A stretch of 64,000 nucleotides of DNA from Pseudomonas sp. MYb60 (GTDB lineage Bacteria > Pseudomonadota > Gammaproteobacteria > Pseudomonadales > Pseudomonadaceae). The position numbers and the translations under genes are program-made. Below, piece after piece: positions 9,670-18,670 of this stretch. Under the pieces are notes generated by a model that made no database searches, had not been told where the DNA came from, and saw only the letters and a list, made by a program, of their open reading frames with translations. Every line of letters starts with the position of its first letter. Positions within the stretch are counted from its first letter, which is position 1. The stretch is taken from NCBI RefSeq assembly GCF_002979555.1, contig NZ_PCOZ01000021.1, positions 1-64,000 on the forward strand, read 5' to 3'.

Positions 9670-10599
9670 ATGCCCGCCTTATCGTCTGTTGCAATACTCA
9701 TGTGCACCTACAACGGCGAGTCTTTTTTAACGGAACAACTGGAGTCATTCAAACAACAAACTCACACACGCTGGAAGCTGGTGGTCTCGGACGACGGCTC
9801 TGCCGACAGTACCCTGAAGATCCTGCAAGACTTTCATCGACGCTGGGGCAGTGAGTGTATCAGGATCATTCCGGGGCCCAAGCAGGGCTATGTTAAGAAC
9901 TTTCTTTCTTTGACGCGCAGGTCAGACATTGAAGCGGATATTTATGCATGGTCCGATCAAGATGACATATGGGGCAACGATAAACTAAAAACCGCGATCG
10001 CCTGGCTGGACACCATTGCCCCTGGCATTCCAGCGTTGTACTGCGGCCGCACCCAACTCATCTCCGAGAGGGGTGCACCGATCGGTTACTCTCCCTGCTT
10101 TTCGCGCTCCCCTCATTTCACCAACGCATTGGTACAGAATATCGGGGGTGGCAACACCATGGTCTTCAATCAGGCAGCACGGCGCTTGATTCAAGAGACC
10201 CACTCGTCTTTGATCATCCCCTCCCACGACTGGTGGGCCTACCTCCTGATATCCGGTGCAGGCGGTACCGTGTATTACGACTCAGCACCACAACTCTTAT
10301 ACCGCCAACATGGCGATAATCTGGTGGGAAGCAATTCCAGCTGGCGGGCCCGTCTGCATCGTATTCGAATGTTATTCCGTGGGCGCTTCTATGAATGGAA
10401 CACGCAGAACATTCTCGCGCTGGAGAGCATGCGCGAGCACTTGAGTAGCGAAAATCAAAATACGTTGACGTTCTTCATGCGTTTTCGAACTCAAGCCTTA
10501 CCCTTCAGGCTAATCAATCTATTCCGCTCTCATTTGTATCGACAAACCCTGCTCGGCAATCTGGGCCTGATCGCCGCAGCTGCATTGAAGAAACTATAG
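9670..10599 (+). CDS. Family 2 glycosyltransferase (rhamnosyltransferase-like)
   Basis: Cytoplasmic glycosyltransferase of 309 residues with a GT-A fold. It shows ILMCTYNGESFLTEQLES at the N-terminus, VSDDGSAD (nucleotide-sugar aspartates) and SDQDDIW (about residue 95), a pattern common in rhamnosyltransferases of O-antigen clusters. GGNTMVFN and HDWW follow. ATG 9670 is preceded by GGGGAGG at good spacing, so I prefer it to the GTG at 9661. It is the only recognisable GT-A enzyme of the cluster. The exact sugar cannot be deduced. Confidence 0.85.
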   Translation: MPALSSVAILMCTYNGESFLTEQLESFKQQTHTRWKLVVSDDGSADSTLKILQDFHRRWGSECIRIIPGPKQGYVKNFLSLTRRSDIEADIYAWSDQDDIWGNDKLKTAIAWLDTIAPGIPALYCGRTQLISERGAPIGYSPCFSRSPHFTNALVQNIGGGNTMVFNQAARRLIQETHSSLIIPSHDWWAYLLISGAGGTVYYDSAPQLLYRQHGDNLVGSNSSWRARLHRIRMLFRGRFYEWNTQNILALESMREHLSSENQNTLTFFMRFRTQALPFRLINLFRSHLYRQTLLGNLGLIAAAALKKL

Positions 10600-10673
10600 C
10601 CGATGAATACTTCGAGCACGCGCAACAACTTCAAGCCTGACAGGCGCCCACTGCATGATGAGGTGCCGGGCTG

Positions 10674-11495
10674 ATGCAACGTCACTCAATTGCCCCCACC
10701 GAGCTTATCGACAGTTTTTGGCGTAATCGAAAACTTATAACCGCACTTATCAAACGAGAAGTGGTAGGACGCTACCGCGGCTCAATGATGGGGCTGGCCT
10801 GGTCGTTCTTTAATCCGATACTCATGCTGATCATCTACACCCTGGTATTCTCCGGCGTGTTCAAAGCACGCTGGGGATCGAACGGCCAGGAAGAGGGTGT
10901 CGATTTCGCGATCATTCTGTTTGTCGGACTGATGGTCCACGGGCTATTTGCCGAGTGCATTAACCGCGCGCCGGGACTCATCCTGTCCAACGCAAACTAT
11001 GTAAAAAAAGTGGTCTTCCCCCTGGAGATCCTGGCTTGGGTCGCCTTTGGCTCCGCACTGTTCCATATGGCGGTCAGCTTCAGTGTCTTATTGATCGCCA
11101 AACTCATCATTCACCAACATATTCCCCTCACGGCCGTCTACTTCCCGTTGGTTATCTTCCCGCTGTTCCTGGGCACCCTGGGACTGACTTGGGCCATTGC
11201 AGCAGTGGGCGTCTACGTCAGAGACATGGCTCAAGTCACGCAACTGTTCACCACCGTCATGCTGTTTGTATCCGCCGTGTTCTTTCCTATCTCGGCGCTG
11301 CCGGAACGTTACCAATTCTGGCTGCATCTCAATCCCCTTGCGGTAGTGATTCAAGAGGCCAGAAACGTACTGCTGATCGGCCACCCCCCCGACTTCACAG
11401 CCCTGACGCTGCTGTTCATCATCGGCGCCGCCATGGCCTGGGCGGGGTTCGCTTGCTTTCAAACCACACGCAAGGGGTTTGCCGATGTGCTCTGA
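10674..11495 (+). CDS. wzm: Polysaccharide ABC exporter, membrane subunit (Wzm)
   Basis: ABC-2 type permease of 273 residues with about six membrane helices and the family motif KREVVGRYRGSMMGLAWSFF near the N-terminus. With Wzt it flips a completed lipid-linked polysaccharide across the inner membrane. Its last 11 bases overlap the wzt start, so the two are translationally coupled. An exporter of this type implies ABC-dependent, not Wzy-dependent, O-antigen or capsule synthesis. Confidence 0.9.
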   Translation: MQRHSIAPTELIDSFWRNRKLITALIKREVVGRYRGSMMGLAWSFFNPILMLIIYTLVFSGVFKARWGSNGQEEGVDFAIILFVGLMVHGLFAECINRAPGLILSNANYVKKVVFPLEILAWVAFGSALFHMAVSFSVLLIAKLIIHQHIPLTAVYFPLVIFPLFLGTLGLTWAIAAVGVYVRDMAQVTQLFTTVMLFVSAVFFPISALPERYQFWLHLNPLAVVIQEARNVLLIGHPPDFTALTLLFIIGAAMAWAGFACFQTTRKGFADVL

Positions 11496-12852
11496 AATCA
11501 TCATAAAGGTCGACCATCTCAGCAAGCGTTATGAGATGTATGCACACCCGCAGGACCGACTGAAGCAGATGCTTTTTCCAAGGCTCCAACGGACCCTGGG
11601 GCTGCCGGTGAAAAGCTACTTTTGCGAATTCTGGGCGCTCAACAACATCAGCTTCGAGGTAAAGAAAGGCGAGACCATCGGGATAGTGGGATTGAACGGT
11701 TCGGGGAAATCCACGCTGCTCAAGCTGATTTGCGGAACACTCTCAGCGACCCGGGGCTCGATTCAAACACACGGGAAAATCGTCGCGTTGCTCGAACTGG
11801 GAACAGGCTTCAATCCGGAATTTACCGGCAAGGAAAACATCTACCTCAACGGTTCGATTCTTGGCCTGACCAAAGCAGAAATAGACAGCAAATACGCCTC
11901 TATCATCGCGTTTGCCGACATCGGTGACTTTATCAATCAGCCGGTGCAGCGCTACTCGTCAGGCATGTATGTGCGCCTCGCGTTTGCCGTCATCGCCAAT
12001 GTCAATGCAGACATCCTCGTGATCGACGAAGCCCTTGCCGTGGGCGACGTACTGTTTGCGCAAAAATGCATGCGTTTCCTTCACGACTTCAAAAAGTCAG
12101 GGACCGTTTTTTTCGTCAGCCATGACGCCGGCGCGGTCATCAACTTGTGCGATCGTGCGCTGTGGTTGGAAAAAGGCCAGTTAAAGGCCATTGGCTCGGC
12201 AAAAGACATCTGTGAACAGTTCTTGGCAAAACGGTACCACTCAACGCTGGTCGATAAACGCCCATCGGACAAACCCATCGAGTTCACGCCCCCGTCCGCC
12301 TCAAGACACGATATGCGCAGTGCCTTCATCAACCACTCAAACCTGCGCAATGACCTCCAGGTCTTCAACTTTTCCGCTGAAACAACAACCTTCGGCAACG
12401 ACGGCGCAATCATTACCCATGCAGGTATTCAAGACCTGCAGGGCCGTCAGTTGTCTTGGGTCGTCGGGGGAGAAAGGGTCCAAATCGTCATTGAGGCGAC
12501 GGTTCTACAGCCAAGCCAGAGCCTGATCATCGGCTTTAACCTGAAGGACAGACTCGGCCAGGTACTGATTGGTCAAAATACCTACGTGGAAACATGCCTG
12601 GCTCCCATTTCCGCCATCTCTGGGGACCGAGTGCGCGGCGTATTCACCTTCCGTTTCCCTGTATTGAAAGTTGGACATTACACAGTCGACGTCGCCATCG
12701 CAGAGGGTTCGCCCAGCGAAGCAACGCAGTTGCAGTGGATAAATGACGCCTTCGTTATCGAGTCAACAAGCTCGAGCATCAGCAGTGGGCTTATTGGCAT
12801 ACCTTTCGATGCCATTGAACTGGTTAATACAAGTGAGCAGCCGAACGAATGA
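11485..12852 (+). CDS. wzt: Polysaccharide ABC exporter, ATPase with C-terminal extension (Wzt)
   Basis: 455 residues. The ATPase core (about 1-245) has Walker A GLNGSGKST, the signature YSSGMYVRLAFA, Walker B ILVIDEALAVGD and the switch histidine in FVSHDAG. Residues about 290-450 form an extra beta-rich domain of the Wzt-C type, which in E. coli O8/O9a binds the modified chain end and couples length control to export. I start at ATG 11485 (AAGGGG 7 bases upstream) rather than the in-frame TTG at 11479. It overlaps wzm by 11 bases and is followed by two methyltransferases, which could make the chain-end mark it reads. Confidence 0.92.
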   Translation: MCSEIIIKVDHLSKRYEMYAHPQDRLKQMLFPRLQRTLGLPVKSYFCEFWALNNISFEVKKGETIGIVGLNGSGKSTLLKLICGTLSATRGSIQTHGKIVALLELGTGFNPEFTGKENIYLNGSILGLTKAEIDSKYASIIAFADIGDFINQPVQRYSSGMYVRLAFAVIANVNADILVIDEALAVGDVLFAQKCMRFLHDFKKSGTVFFVSHDAGAVINLCDRALWLEKGQLKAIGSAKDICEQFLAKRYHSTLVDKRPSDKPIEFTPPSASRHDMRSAFINHSNLRNDLQVFNFSAETTTFGNDGAIITHAGIQDLQGRQLSWVVGGERVQIVIEATVLQPSQSLIIGFNLKDRLGQVLIGQNTYVETCLAPISAISGDRVRGVFTFRFPVLKVGHYTVDVAIAEGSPSEATQLQWINDAFVIESTSSSISSGLIGIPFDAIELVNTSEQPNE

Positions 12853-12889
12853 ATAGGCGCACAGCATCCTCAACCAAGGTAGCAATCCT

Positions 12890-13729
12890 ATGAATGAGCA
12901 GCGACCAGAAACACGACTTTCACTTTTACGCTCCCCCTGCAAACTATTCATGAAGCGCACTGACGATACCTACCTGACCACAGAGCGTAATCGACTTATC
13001 AATAAACACTTGGAATTAATACAAGACTGCATCTGTGGACTAATACATGAGGACGCTCCGCTCAAGGTCTTGGGCAACGCCCCGTTCGATCTTCAAACCC
13101 GGGAATATGGTTGGGACTGGCCCTCCATGGCCCACACCATGATAGGAAAAAAGCGCCTGGCCAACGTGCGGGCCCTGACCGAAAGTGTCCTGGGCAACAA
13201 GGTCCCGGGAGACTTGATCGAAACCGGTGTCTGGCGCGGCGGCGCCTGCATCATGATGCGCGCAGTACTCGATGCCTACGGCGTCACTGACCGCCGTGTG
13301 TGGGTGGCCGACTCATTCGAGGGGCTGCCGCCGCCCAACCAGGAAAAGTACCCGGCCGACACAGGCGACACGTTCCACACGTATGACGAACTCAGCGTGT
13401 CCATGGAACACGTCATGGGTAACTTCAGCAAATATGGCTTGCTTGACGAGCAAGTTGTTTTTCTCAAGGGCTGGTTCAAGGACACCCTCCCAACTGCACC
13501 TATCCAACAATTGGCGTTGCTGCGCCTGGACGGCGATATGTACGAGTCAACAATGGACGCCTTGGAGGCTTTATATGACAAGGTTTCGCCGGGCGGCTTC
13601 GTCATCATCGATGACTATCACGTCGTCCCGGCCTGCAAGCAAGCGGTGAACGACTTCCTGACATCCCGCGCCTTAAACCCCGAGTTAAAGGAAATTGACG
13701 GTGTCGGCATTTATTGGCAAGTCCCGTAA
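12890..13729 (+). CDS. TylF/MycF-family O-methyltransferase
   Basis: SAM-dependent methyltransferase of 279 residues. It matches the TylF (macrocin O-methyltransferase) family: GDLIETGVWRGGACIMMRA (SAM site, about residue 105), WVADSFEGLPPP, LLRLDGDMYEST and VIIDDYHVVPAC, the last two holding metal-binding aspartates. Family members methylate sugar hydroxyls. The position right after wzt suggests it modifies the exported glycan, perhaps at its end. The first ~60 residues are less conserved and AT-richer. Confidence 0.85.
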   Translation: MNEQRPETRLSLLRSPCKLFMKRTDDTYLTTERNRLINKHLELIQDCICGLIHEDAPLKVLGNAPFDLQTREYGWDWPSMAHTMIGKKRLANVRALTESVLGNKVPGDLIETGVWRGGACIMMRAVLDAYGVTDRRVWVADSFEGLPPPNQEKYPADTGDTFHTYDELSVSMEHVMGNFSKYGLLDEQVVFLKGWFKDTLPTAPIQQLALLRLDGDMYESTMDALEALYDKVSPGGFVIIDDYHVVPACKQAVNDFLTSRALNPELKEIDGVGIYWQVP

Positions 13730-13806
13730 TTGATGCCTGCGATAAACATGACCTGAACTCGCCGGTATTTTTCAATGGCGCAGTTATCGACCCAGGGGAT
13801 CGTTAT

Positions 13807-14661
13807 ATGAATCAGCGTCACACCTATGAATATGATGTAGACAGCCGTTCCGCCACGGCGCCTGCTAACGTGGTGCGGATGGTGGGTGCCAGGAAACGCG
13901 TATTGGAAGTGGGCTGCGGACCGGGCTCAATCACCAAAATTCTCGTCACCGAAAACCAGTGCACCGTCACAGGGCTTGAACGGGACGGTGATGCAATAAA
14001 AAAAGCATTGCCCTTCTGCGAGCGCCTGTTTCAAGCCGACCTCAACACTGAGGATTGGCCGACACTGCTGGACGGCGAGGAACCGTTTGATGTGGTCGTC
14101 GCCGCCGATGTACTTGAGCACCTCTACGACCCCTGGACCACATTGAAGCGAATGGTCCCGTTGACTGGCAACGACGGTTATCTGGTGATCTCCCTCCCCC
14201 ATGCAGGGCATGCCGCGGTCATTGCTTGTTTGATCAACGGCAACTTCGAATACCGCGACTGGGGCTTGCTCGACCGCACGCATATACGCTTTTTTTGCCT
14301 GAAAAACATCGAAGACTTGTTTGCCCAGGCCGACCTGAAAATCCTGGAGGTCGCCTATGTCATCAAACAACCTGAAGAAACAGAGTTCGCCGCGCAGTGG
14401 CTTGAACTGCCATCCGCCACCCAGCAATGCCTGCGACTGAGCCCCCACGCAACCACCTATCAAGTAGTGGTTAAAGCCGTGCCGATGGACAGGCCAGGCG
14501 CCCCCTTGAGATTAAAGGCTGACGCTGACGCCACACATAAGCTTCAGATTATTCATCCCCTCTTCGCATCGTCTGCAAAGCGTCTCGTCGGCTCATACCT
14601 GTCCCCACAGTTCAAACAGACCTTGCGCACTTCACTAGGAAAACTAGGCATAAAAATATGA
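13807..14661 (+). CDS. Class I SAM-dependent methyltransferase
   Basis: 284 residues, Methyltransf_23-like. The SAM loop VLEVGCGPGSITKIL lies at about residues 28-42, then DVVVAADVLEHLYDPW and a GYLVISLPHAGH segment. It resembles glycan methyltransferases that often sit with WbsX and GT2 genes. I choose ATG 13807, preceded by GGGGAT; a longer frame from TTG 13714 would overlap the TylF gene by 16 bases and add 31 residues that do not look like the family. The substrate is unknown. Confidence 0.8.
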   Translation: MNQRHTYEYDVDSRSATAPANVVRMVGARKRVLEVGCGPGSITKILVTENQCTVTGLERDGDAIKKALPFCERLFQADLNTEDWPTLLDGEEPFDVVVAADVLEHLYDPWTTLKRMVPLTGNDGYLVISLPHAGHAAVIACLINGNFEYRDWGLLDRTHIRFFCLKNIEDLFAQADLKILEVAYVIKQPEETEFAAQWLELPSATQQCLRLSPHATTYQVVVKAVPMDRPGAPLRLKADADATHKLQIIHPLFASSAKRLVGSYLSPQFKQTLRTSLGKLGIKI

Positions 14662-14749
14662 CACGCACCTGAACAACCACCCCGAGCGTTTAGATTCGCT
14701 ATTGAGTTTTTGGCGACCATCCAACGGCTGCTGACAGGACTGAAAACAC

Positions 14750-16036
14750 ATGGCTCAAGCGACCCCTAACAATAATCCGAGACTCATTGCCTTTTACCTT
14801 TCCCAGTTTCATCCCACGCCCGAAAATGACCGATGGTGGGGCAAGGGTTTCACTGAGTGGACCAACGTCACCAAGGCAACGCCACAATTCGAAGGCCATT
14901 TGCAGCCACACTTGCCCACCGACTTTGGCTTCTACGACCTGCGCGTCAGGGCCACACGGCATGATCAGATTACGACGGCAAAGCAATATGGCATTGATGG
15001 CTTCTGTTACCACTATTACTGGTTTTCCGGACAACGAATATTAAATGCCCCTCTGGACGACATGCTGTCGGACCCCGACAGTGACATGCCATTCTGCTTA
15101 TGCTGGGCGAATGAAAACTGGACGCGCCGCTGGGATGCCGCCGAGCATGAAGTCCTGATCGCACAACAATACCTGCCTGATGACGATATCAACTTCATAA
15201 AATCCCTCGTGCCGTTCTTTAACGATGCACGTTATATCCGCGTCGATGGGAAGCCTTTGCTGATTGTGTATCGCCCTCAACACCTGCCCGACGCCTGCCA
15301 AACATTGAATAACTGGCGACACTATTGTCGCGCTGCCGGCATGGGTGAGATCCACCTCTGCGCAGCGCTGACCCACGGCAACCAAAACTACAAGGCTTAC
15401 GGGTTTGATAGCGGCGTCGAATTCCCGCCACATAACCTCGGCCCTTCGAACATCAACGACCACATCAGTTTTCACAGTGCGTTCAAAGGGAATGTTTTCC
15501 AGTACGCCACCGTTGCCCAGCACTACCTTGATCGCACTGACGGACCGGACAGCGGCGATGTGTTCAAAACAGTCTTTCCCTCCTGGGACAATACCGCTCG
15601 AACCAAAGAGCGAGCCCTGATCGTTATCAACGGCACACCCGACAACTATGAATTCTGGCTGGCATCCGTCATCGACAGGGCCCAACAGAAACAGGGCGAC
15701 CAACTGGTTTTCATCAACGCCTGGAATGAATGGGCGGAAGGTTGCCACCTTGAACCGGATCGCACCTTCGCAAACGGTTTCCTCCAGGCGACCCTGGATG
15801 CAAAAAATGGCGAACGCCGTTACTCGCATTTCCCCGCGACGGGCCTGCCAAGCACTAAAGCACGCGTGTTCCGAGACGAAGCCGCGGCGCTTTTCAGGTA
15901 TCACCGCAGCGTTGCATTTTCTGCACTCAAGGAAGCGATCAAGCGCCGGCGGCGCCTGCACAAAGCCCTGTTCCCGTTCGTCATATTCCTGCGATGTCTT
16001 CGCGCAAGGCTTTCCAGGTATTCAGAGAAGACCTGA
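14750..16036 (+). CDS. WbsX-like polysaccharide biosynthesis protein (GH99-like)
   Basis: 428 residues matching the WbsX family (Glyco_tran_WbsX, GH99-like fold). Hallmarks are AFYLSQFHPTPENDRWWGKG, FTEWTNV, GIDGFCYHYYWFSG, CWANENWTRRWD and INAWNEWAEGCHLEPD. The family recurs in O-antigen and capsule clusters of the ABC-exporter type; its reaction is unproven and it may be a transferase or a glycosidase. The last ~70 residues are basic and unlike the core. It is the last gene of the cluster; hinT begins 114 bases downstream. Confidence 0.88.
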   Translation: MAQATPNNNPRLIAFYLSQFHPTPENDRWWGKGFTEWTNVTKATPQFEGHLQPHLPTDFGFYDLRVRATRHDQITTAKQYGIDGFCYHYYWFSGQRILNAPLDDMLSDPDSDMPFCLCWANENWTRRWDAAEHEVLIAQQYLPDDDINFIKSLVPFFNDARYIRVDGKPLLIVYRPQHLPDACQTLNNWRHYCRAAGMGEIHLCAALTHGNQNYKAYGFDSGVEFPPHNLGPSNINDHISFHSAFKGNVFQYATVAQHYLDRTDGPDSGDVFKTVFPSWDNTARTKERALIVINGTPDNYEFWLASVIDRAQQKQGDQLVFINAWNEWAEGCHLEPDRTFANGFLQATLDAKNGERRYSHFPATGLPSTKARVFRDEAAALFRYHRSVAFSALKEAIKRRRRLHKALFPFVIFLRCLRARLSRYSEKT

Positions 16037-16150
16037 ACCTCGGCACTTCGTGGCGCATGCCAGGAGAAACCAGGCAGTCCCGGTACCGCTTGGCGCACCC
16101 GGACTGCCTGCGTACACTCCCCCTGCCCCTCTACCAATGGAGAAACAGCT

Positions 16151-16489
16151 GTGGATACTCTGTTCACCAAGATCATCAACAGGGAAATACCCGCCAACAT
16201 CATCTACGAAGATGACCAGGTCCTGGCCTTTCACGACATTGCCCCGCAGGCGCCGGTGCATTTCCTGGTGATCCCGAAGAAACCCATCCGCACCTTGAAT
16301 GACCTCACCGAGGACGACAAGGCACTGGCCGGTCATATCCTGTTCACTGCCCAGCGGCTGGCCGTGGAGCAAGGGTGTGAAAAAGGTTTTCGCGTGGTCA
16401 TGAACTGCAACGAAGAAGGCGGGCAGACCGTTTATCACATTCATATGCATGTGCTGGGTCAGCGCCAGATGAACTGGCCACCGGGCTGA
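16151..16489 (+). CDS. hinT: HIT-family purine nucleoside phosphoramidase
   Basis: 112 residues, standard HinT length. It contains DTLFTKIINREIPANIIYED at the N-terminus and the HIT triad HIHMHVLG near the C-terminus, followed by the typical MNWPPG end. It hydrolyses AMP-lysine and related phosphoramidates in the cytoplasm. The start codon is GTG (16151), supported by GGAG 8 bases upstream; no in-frame ATG fits. It marks the return to conserved core sequence after the polysaccharide cluster. Confidence 0.95.
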   Translation: MDTLFTKIINREIPANIIYEDDQVLAFHDIAPQAPVHFLVIPKKPIRTLNDLTEDDKALAGHILFTAQRLAVEQGCEKGFRVVMNCNEEGGQTVYHIHMHVLGQRQMNWPPG

Positions 16490-16607
16490 AGTGCAGCCGG
16501 CGTTTGCGGGTGCAAGGTCGCTGCCTCCAGGGGCAAATTGACTCAGCGCAAACGCTTCGCCTTGTCTTGCGGTAAACTGACCGCCGAGATTCTTCCCGGA
16601 GGTCAGC

Positions 16608-17255
16608 ATGACTACCCAACGTCACTACTCGCCGATTGACCGTCTGTTGCTGCAAGCCGACATGGCGATGCGTACGCTGTTGCCGTTCAGCGGCCAACCG
16701 TACCGCCCATCCCCCGCCATCGTGCAGCCCGACGCACCGATGAGCGAGACCGAGACTCGCCACGTCGCCGGCCTGATGCGCATCAACCATACCGGTGAAG
16801 TCTGTGCCCAGGCGCTCTACCAGGGCCAGGCGCTGACTGCCAAGCTGCCGCAAGTGCGCGCAGCCATGGAACACGCTGCCGAGGAAGAGATCGACCACCT
16901 GGCCTGGTGCGAGCAACGTATCCGCCAACTGGGTAGCCACCCCAGCGTGTTGAATCCGTTGTTCTACGGTTTGTCGTTCGGGATCGGCGCCGCTGCAGGC
17001 TTGATCAGTGACAAGGTCAGCCTGGGCTTTGTCGCGGCGACCGAACACCAAGTGTGCAAGCACCTGGATGAGCACCTTGAGCAACTGCCAGCCGAAGACC
17101 AAAAGTCGCGGGCGATTCTTGAACAGATGCGCATTGACGAGGAACACCACGCAGAAAGCGCGCTGGATGCCGGCGGCTTCCGTTTTCCGGCGCCGGTGCG
17201 GTTTGGCATGAGCGTGTTGGCCAAGGTCATGACCAAAAGCACCTACCGCGTGTAG
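16608..17255 (+). CDS. coq7: Demethoxyubiquinone hydroxylase Coq7
   Basis: Membrane-associated di-iron monooxygenase that hydroxylates 2-polyprenyl-3-methyl-6-methoxy-benzoquinol in ubiquinone synthesis. The 215-residue product shows the di-iron ligands in [18 protein letters not shown] and DEEHHAESA, and the family's C-terminal [13 protein letters not shown] lies about 6 bases before the ATG. Its stop codon TAG is the TAG of a REP element (TGTAGGATCGAGC), so the repeat directly abuts the coding end. Confidence 0.95.
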   Translation: MTTQRHYSPIDRLLLQADMAMRTLLPFSGQPYRPSPAIVQPDAPMSETETRHVAGLMRINHTGEVCAQALYQGQALTAKLPQVRAAMEHAAEEEIDHLAWCEQRIRQLGSHPSVLNPLFYGLSFGIGAAAGLISDKVSLGFVAATEHQVCKHLDEHLEQLPAEDQKSRAILEQMRIDEEHHAESALDAGGFRFPAPVRFGMSVLAKVMTKSTYRV

Positions 17256-17352
17256 GATCGAGCCTGCTCGCGAAGGTCGTCAACGATGACGCGTACCCAG
17301 TGGATAAACGCGTTGCCTGGACGTTTTTCGCGAGCAAGCCCGCCCTGCAGGG
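17251..17352. repeat. REPIN (inverted REP pair) between coq7 and OsmC-family gene
   Basis: Left REP TGTAGGATCGAGCCTGCTCG and right inverted REP TTTTTCGCGAGCAAGCCCGC share the inverted core GCTCGCGAA (17265-17273) / TTCGCGAGC (17327-17335). The spacer GTCAACGATGACGCG matches the element at 50200-50305, so both belong to one family. Such pairs are the mobile unit of Pseudomonas REP sequences and often end transcription between convergent genes, as here. Confidence 0.85.
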
Positions 17353-17364
17353 GTAGTGCAGCGA

Positions 17365-17787
17365 TCAGCCCAGCTCGATGATTTCGTAATCATGAGTGAT
17401 GGCCACACCGGCCGCGCCGAGCATGATTGACGCCGAGCAGTACTTCTCAGCCGACAGCTCGATGGCCCGCTTGACCTGAGCTTCCTTCAGCGCCCGCCCC
17501 TTTACCACGAAATGCATGTGGATCTTGGTGAACACCTTGGGATCTTCCGTGGCTCGCTCGGCTTCCAGGAAGGCTTCGCAGCTTTCCACGGCCTGGCGGG
17601 ATTTCTTCAGGATGCTGACCACGTCGAAATTGCTGCAACCGCCGACACCCAGCAGCAGCATTTCCATCGGGCGTACGCCCAGGTTACGGCCACCGGCTTC
17701 CGGCGGGCCGTCCATGACCACCACGTGGCCACTGCCCGACTCACCGAGGAACATGGCTTCGCCCGCCCATTGGATGCGTGCCTTCAT
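17365..17787 (-). CDS. OsmC/Ohr-family protein
   Basis: 140 residues of the OsmC fold, often thiol peroxidases acting on organic hydroperoxides. The segment LGVGGCSNFDVVSILKKSRQ holds the first family cysteine; the second is in AVESCEAF. This YhfA-like subgroup is found beside crp in many gammaproteobacteria, and vfr is indeed the divergent neighbour here. I start at ATG 17787 (MKARIQWAGEA); an upstream start at 17856 adds 23 unrelated residues. Confidence 0.85.
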   Translation of the reverse strand: MKARIQWAGEAMFLGESGSGHVVVMDGPPEAGGRNLGVRPMEMLLLGVGGCSNFDVVSILKKSRQAVESCEAFLEAERATEDPKVFTKIHMHFVVKGRALKEAQVKRAIELSAEKYCSASIMLGAAGVAITHDYEIIELG

Positions 17788-18025
17788 CGCCCAGACTCCA
17801 CTGTAAAAAAAGGGTCGCCAGCTTAGCACAGGGTCCGAGCACCACAGCGCTCCCATCCAAGCCGATCAATGAAGGCGTTAGCCGACACATTGGCGAATCG
17901 AGTCAGAATGTGTCTGGTAAGCTGGCGCCAAATCAGTGGCGTATTGCTACCATTCATACAACGTGTATCAATGCCGATACCGACATAACTCCGACCTCTT
18001 CGCGCTGTCTCTTCGGGATACACCC

Positions 18026-18670
18026 ATGGCTGCCCTTAGTCCCACCCCCAAGATCAAGAATCTCGACAAACTGCTGGCGCACTGCCAGCGTCGCCGTTAC
18101 CCGGCCAAACACAACATCATCTGTGCCGGTGAGCGTTCTGAAACCCTGTACTTCATTATCAAAGGCTCGGTCACCATCCTGATCGAGGATGAAGACGGCC
18201 GTGAAATGATCATCGCCTACCTCAATACCGGGGATTTCTTTGGGGAGCTGGGCTTGTTCGAACAACCGGGCAAGGAACAGGAACGCAGCGCCTGGGTACG
18301 CGCCAAGGTCGAGTGCGAAGTCGCCGAGATCAGTTACGCCAAGTTTCGCGAGTTGTCCCAGCAGGATCCTGACATCCTTTACGCCCTCAGCGGCCAGATT
18401 GCCCAGCGCCTGCGCGACACCACGCGCAAAGTCGGCGACCTGGCGTTTTTCGATGTCACCGGTCGAGTTGCGCGTTGCCTGCTGGACCTGTGCAAGCAAC
18501 CTGACGCCATGACCCACCCCGACGGCATGCAGATCAAGGTCACCCGCCAGGAGATCGGGCGGATTGTCGGTTGTTCAAGGGAAATGGTCGGGCGCGTGCT
18601 CAAGGACCTCGAGGAGCGCAACCTCGTGCACGTCAAAGGCAAGACGATGGTGGTATTCGGTACCCGCTAA
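18026..18670 (+). CDS. vfr: Vfr/Crp-type cAMP-responsive transcription regulator
   Basis: 214 residues, exactly the length known for Vfr. The cyclic-nucleotide domain (about 20-130) has [14 protein letters not shown] and [16 protein letters not shown], which hold the phosphate-binding Glu and Arg-Ser; the C-terminal winged helix has [20 protein letters not shown]. In P. aeruginosa Vfr controls virulence and its own gene; in other pseudomonads the orthologue is called Crp. I start at ATG 18026, preceded by GGGA; the frame from 17936 is an extension. The 238-base upstream region contains a dyad ATACA-ACG-TGTAT at 17956-17968 of unknown meaning. The 3' end overlaps the convergent lipoate-ligase-like gene by 4 bases. 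Confidence 0.93.
   Translation: MAALSPTPKIKNLDKLLAHCQRRRYPAKHNIICAGERSETLYFIIKGSVTILIEDEDGREMIIAYLNTGDFFGELGLFEQPGKEQERSAWVRAKVECEVAEISYAKFRELSQQDPDILYALSGQIAQRLRDTTRKVGDLAFFDVTGRVARCLLDLCKQPDAMTHPDGMQIKVTRQEIGRIVGCSREMVGRVLKDLEERNLVHVKGKTMVVFGTR

Noticed and set aside
9516-9854. 112-codon frame before and into the glycosyltransferase gene
   Set aside because: No ribosome binding site, no family similarity, and it overlaps the GT2 start in another frame.
17256-17364. Remnant of speD between coq7 and the OsmC-family gene
   Set aside because: I recall speD at this place in PAO1, but the 109 bases here are a REPIN with no coding remnant, and other pseudomonads also lack it here.
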